DNA from: Punica granatum
Taxonomy: Eukaryota; Streptophyta; Magnoliopsida; Myrtales; Lythraceae
Direction of reading: 5' to 3'
DNA length: 64,000 nt
Assembly (NCBI RefSeq): GCF_007655135.1
Contig: NC_045127.1
Location: 12,843,001-12,907,000, forward strand
The notes beneath the pieces are model-generated. The model made no database searches, was not told the DNA's origin, and saw nothing but the letters and a program-made list of their open reading frames with translations. Made by a program: the position numbers and the translations under genes. Below, piece by piece: positions 59,951 to 64,000 of this stretch (its first letter is position 1; each line of letters opens with the position of its first letter).

Positions 59951-60280
59951 ATCTTCCTTCTTCTCTAGTCGAACCCATCATTGTTGGTCGGGTCTTCGAA
60001 TTTATAGGTCTCAATTTAACACACCCTCAAATGTATACACACATGGGCCATGTTTGGTTGGTGGAATGGTATAGAACGGAATGAGTTTAATTAGATGAAA
60101 TGGGACAGTATTCAAAGAAAAATATTGATACTTATGCCTTGGGGCCGGGATATTAGAAGACAGACTATGGAGGCTATTCTAGTGAGAAGGGAAGCTCTCT
60201 TAAGCAAAGCATAACATATTGGGTGAAGACACTCAACACGGGGATTGCTTAGGAGTTGGTTTTTTGGCTTATTTTCTCCT

Positions 60281-60289
60281 TATAAATAG
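60281..60289 (+). promoter_or_regulatory. TATA box, MATH copy 4
   Basis: TATAAATAG. Upstream homology to other units starts only at about 60,125, so the distal promoter present in units 2 and 3 is lost here. Confidence 0.55.
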
Positions 60290-60342
60290 AAACAATCCAT
60301 GGGTCCTCACAATATCCATAACTTGTATCTGATCTTCCGGCA

Positions 60343-62073
60343 ATGGCAACCCTTCAGGCATTCGATGAACAAGAAGGTATCTTTTCCTCCTCTTCTGAGT
60401 TAGTAGAGCAGTCAAAGCATTTAAAAATCACGAGCTTCACGACCATCACGGGAAAATTTCAAGCTGGCTGGGATTATGATCCCTCCTCTCCCCATAAACG
60501 GTAAATCCAGCACGAATCATTCGCTGTGGTCACCACCAAGGTGAGAGAAGCCACCACCTGCATGAGAGGAGGGATTGATAGTTCTGGTCCATATGATGAT
60601 TTTTATAAATACTTGGTTGTGTTCGAACGTATTGCTTCAATAACCATAACCAATTAACGCCGTCAGTGCTGCAAGGATACCATAGGAATCCGTTATCATT
60701 AGTAGTCCGATTATGGAATTTCCCCTTTTCATCCAGGCAACCGTCAAAGTCTTAGGGTAAACAAATTAACAGCGTTGTTAATATGTCCATCATTTGCAGG
60801 AACCGAAAGGCTCATATCAAATGCACCACCGGCCCACTACCTTGTCAAAATACAGTCATTTTCACTGCTAACAAAGAACGGCGTTGACAAGTACGAATCA
60901 GGCATCTTCCACGCAGGAGGATACAAGGGGTATTTCCACATCAGCCGTACAAATTGTCGGATTACTTTCAATCTCCTAAAGTTGTGTTGTATTAACTTTT
61001 TCCTCCCCCCCAAAGGAAATTGATACTGCATCCAAATGGAAACAAGACCAATCGGTCTACCTGTCTATGGCTGAAACAAGTTCGCTCCCTTCCAGTTGGG
61101 AGGTCTATGCTGTCATTCGATTATTCTTGCTCGATCAGAACAAAGACAATTACCTCATAGTTCAAGGCACAAACTCGTCTTGAGATGGACAGTTTTTCTT
61201 TCCCCCCTTTATTCATTGTTTTGTGATTGGTTGTTCCATATCGGCTAATTGACTACCAGATGCAATGGGAAAGGACAGACGGTTTCACCGTATGAAGCTG
61301 GAAAGCGGATTCGATCAGCTCATCCCTCTGAAGACATTCACCGACTCCCGAAACGGGTACCTTGAGGATGATACTTGCATTCTGGGAGCAGAAGTATTCG
61401 TCTCCAAGGAAAGGAGCACAGGGAAAGGAGAGAATTTAGTGATGATAAAGGACGCACTCAGTAAGCAACATTTCTGGGGCATGGAAAACTTCTCGAATTT
61501 GGACAAAGAATATTACATCTCGAGTATATTCCCAGCTGGAAACTACAAATGGTATCATTCCAAACTTCTTTCTTACAGTTTTGGGAGTTTCTTTTGTCAA
61601 GGGCAACCTCAAACTAAAACAATTCAATGTGCTTCATATCTCAGGAACATAAGGTTCTTTCCCAACGGAAAAGGCAGCGGGCTTGGTAGCTACATTTCTC
61701 TTTATTTGGACTTAGCCGAGACCGAGTCCCTCCCTCCAGGTACAAAAGTATTTGCAGAGTTCTCCTTACGAATCCTTAATCTAGCAGGGGGAAGTGATTT
61801 CATTAGTAAAGGTAATCAAGTGTCTCTGAATCTACTGATATCTGCAGAAAAATTCAAGTTCTTGACACGGGTCTGCTGGCACATTTCTGTCTTCTTAATT
61901 TCCTATTTTTTCTGCTTCTTCCAGCTAATCACTGGTTCAGTGCCTCCAGTCGGGAAACGGGATGGGCGAGATTTGAGTCACTCCAGAGTTTCAAGCGCCA
62001 CGGGTTAGTCCGGGACTTCTGCTTGGTGGAAGCAGTGGTTTCTGTTCTGGGGGTTGTAAATCCTTTTACCTGA
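60343..62073 (+). pseudogene. MATH-domain gene, unit 4, frameshifted in exon 3
   Basis: Exon equivalents: 60,343-60,376; 60,800-60,929; 61,016-61,166; 61,260-61,551; 61,645-61,811; 61,925-62,073. It shares with unit 3 the 19-nt exon 3 deletion, the KW to KG change, the GC donor of intron 3 and a 3-nt shorter exon 6. Exon 5 here is full length and open, so only the exon 3 shift breaks the frame. MATH 2 begins FWGMENFSNL, with several changes from the WKIDNFS consensus. A shorter product from a downstream ATG (61,265) is possible and would contain mostly MATH 2. Confidence 0.7.
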
Positions 62074-63406
62074 TTCCATCGAGTTCGCGACAGCCAGCAT
62101 AATTGCATGTTCTCGTAATAGTTCCTGAATTCTGATTTCATATACCACATGTAAATTAATGTGAATCCACCTTGAAAATAGATAAAAGTTTGAGAAAGAT
62201 AAGTTCCGGCGAATATTTGTTACGTACTTTCAGAGAGATTTCAGTTAATAGACAGATTGCGTTACTCATTAACAATCCATGTAGAGATATACCCGTCATG
62301 GTACGTCCTTCAGTGACTCATACATAATTAGCTTAATCCATTCAACTCGTCACAAAGAAAAGGAAACTCGGAAAATATCTGCGCACGATTAACTTTTGTA
62401 AATCTGTAAACTAAAGTTTGATGGTTCTCGTCACAAACAAAAGGAAACTCGGAAAATATCCGCGCACTATTAACTTTTGTAAATCTGTAAGCTAATTTGA
62501 AGCTTTTAACTGTTTGAGGCAATGTGTTCTTCGCGAGTACAAGGTCAGCTTCTAGGATGACAAATGAATTGATATCGAAGCCTAGTAGGCTACTAGTTAG
62601 GATGTGCATGAACTGTCCTACAGCATGTCTGGATCAAGGAACCGAGATAATCTCGAAAGGTATACTAGAGGACTGCGCTAAACCTACACGAGATTTTATG
62701 AACCTCCATATATCTAGCAAATCTAGTTTCTGGTAGCATGCTTGAGAAGTTTGATTTGATAGATATTATTCAACTAGAAAAAGAAGCCTCGCGGCGTTAC
62801 TGCTGATAATTTCACGGATAATAATTTATAACATAATATAATATTCTAATGGTATAAAACTTAATATTAGCATAAATTATGTTAACTTTTTAAATCTTCT
62901 TATTTCTAATTTAACATAATTTCACTAACATTTCTCTGTATCTCATAACATTAACTATTAAATGTGTGAACTATATTATATTACTTCAGGATAAAACCAT
63001 GTCGAAATAATTAGTTTTATCTTTAAAATAGGTCGAAATGGGAAGTTAAATAATATGAGTAATCTCAAAATACAAACTCAAAGAGGACTCAGAGCATTTA
63101 TATTAGAACCCATTGTGCTTGGATAAAATTGATAATCTGTTGAACAAATTATTTTGTAGTCTTTTCGACCTCCTCCTCACCCCATCAAGAATGAACAGCA
63201 TGCAGGTGCTAGACATGTTCTCGTGTTCTTGAAAGTGTGTTCTTGAAAGTCTTTTCTGATAGTGTAAGGTTTTAGATACCACAACCGCCTAATTTAAAAG
63301 ATTAAATCGTTGAATACGGTGTGGATTATGTATTTATTACTCCATACTTCCCCTTATGTGTGGGTTGAATTAGTTTAGAAGGCTCATTCGCATAGAATTA
63401 ATTAAA
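62074..63406. repeat. Unit 4 downstream spacer
   Basis: Collinear with unit 1 from 34,603, including two 81-bp repeats (62,346 and 62,427) and the left TRIM-like repeat before 63,360. The solo LTR of unit 3 is absent (empty CATAC site near 62,319). No gene seen. Confidence 0.55.
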
Positions 63407-64000
63407 CTAGGTGCAGCCCCGTGCCTTGCACGGGTTAAAAAAATTTTTAAAAATAATTTATATGATATAAAAAAAATTTAAAAATTATTTCTCAAATTTT
63501 TTTAGAACATTTGTATATATGAAATAATAATAATTTTTTTATTCTTATGAAAAATTTAATTTTTATTCACAAATTATGAAGTTTGCTTTCTCCATATGAT
63601 AATAAAAAATGATCACAATTTCATTACTGATATTAAATTCACATAGCATGCGAAAAAACAGTCAACCATATGAGTTTCTGATGAAGCCTAAATAATCATT
63701 CCCATTTAAAAAAAACAAAAAATAATAGGTAATTAAGATATTTCTTTTAATTATTAATTATATATAGATGAAGCATCCCAAGATAATACTATATATAAAA
63801 ATAGTATACGAGGGAATTCTTATTGTGATTTAATTTAAGTTATTCTTCCCCTCTTCTGAATTTGTTGCCCTAATTGCATGATCTTCTTATGATGATTTGC
63901 CCTCCAAATTTATCCCAATTATACTATCGCTGGTCATCTCTTTTTCATTTGAATATCTTGACTTACATCTCCATGAGAGCCTTAATTCTCTTCCTGAAGC
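63407..64000 (-). mobile_element. Helitron 3' part, unit 4 (runs off the window)
   Basis: Best-preserved Helitron terminus here: minus-strand CCCGTGCAAGGCACGGG hairpin, GCTGCAC, then CTAG (63,410-63,407) before T. The 5' end would lie just past the window if its length equals the ~881-bp unit 1 copy. Confidence 0.65.

Overview
The window is nuclear DNA of a flowering plant, almost certainly a eudicot. It has spliced genes with GT..AG introns, TATA boxes, AATAAA signals, Copia and Gypsy LTR retrotransposons with tRNA-type primer sites, hAT and Mutator-type MITEs, and Helitron ends. There are no operons, rRNA genes, CRISPR arrays or tRNA genes that I can see. I do not name a species.

Region 1 (1-10,911) holds a tandem family of an unrecognised proline/glutamine/serine-rich protein, all on the minus strand. 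Copy A (3,488-5,191) and copy C (8,208-9,660) are intact three-exon genes. They share intron phases, splice sites, a TATA box and a poly(A) signal. Copy B (5,765-6,447) and copy D (about 10,150-10,911) are broken. A fifth fragment (E, about 32,315-32,560) lies 20 kb away, next to the MATH cluster.

Region 2 (10,912-32,300) is transposon-dominated. It contains long degenerate LTRs on the minus strand (10,912-18,612), a related plus-strand LTR with a primer-site-like motif and leader but no gag-pol (25,799-29,810), a hAT-like CCGG-rich element carrying a nested 706-bp Mutator-type MITE with a perfect 9-bp target duplication, a 680-bp hAT MITE with a perfect 8-bp target duplication, and a longer relative that may carry a captured gene fragment.

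Region 3 (32,580-64,000) is a tandem array of four units, each with a two-MATH-domain (TRAF-like) gene on the plus strand. Units 1 and 2 encode intact 314-aa proteins from six exons. Units 3 and 4 share a 19-nt frameshifting deletion and a GC splice donor, and unit 3 has a second frameshift. The 5' halves of units 3 and 4 are identical over about 940 bp and then diverge abruptly, which suggests recent gene conversion. Spacers carry the same layered insertions: an old TRIM-like LTR pair, a ~0.9-kb non-autonomous Helitron inside it, and a 1,002-bp Mutator-type MITE inside that. A 532-bp solo LTR sits in unit 3, and a 5.15-kb decayed Copia element sits between units 2 and 3.

Two lineage-expanded tandem families are therefore the real gene content: an orphan disordered protein of unknown role and a MATH-only adaptor family. 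The rest is mobile DNA whose nesting gives a relative order of events.
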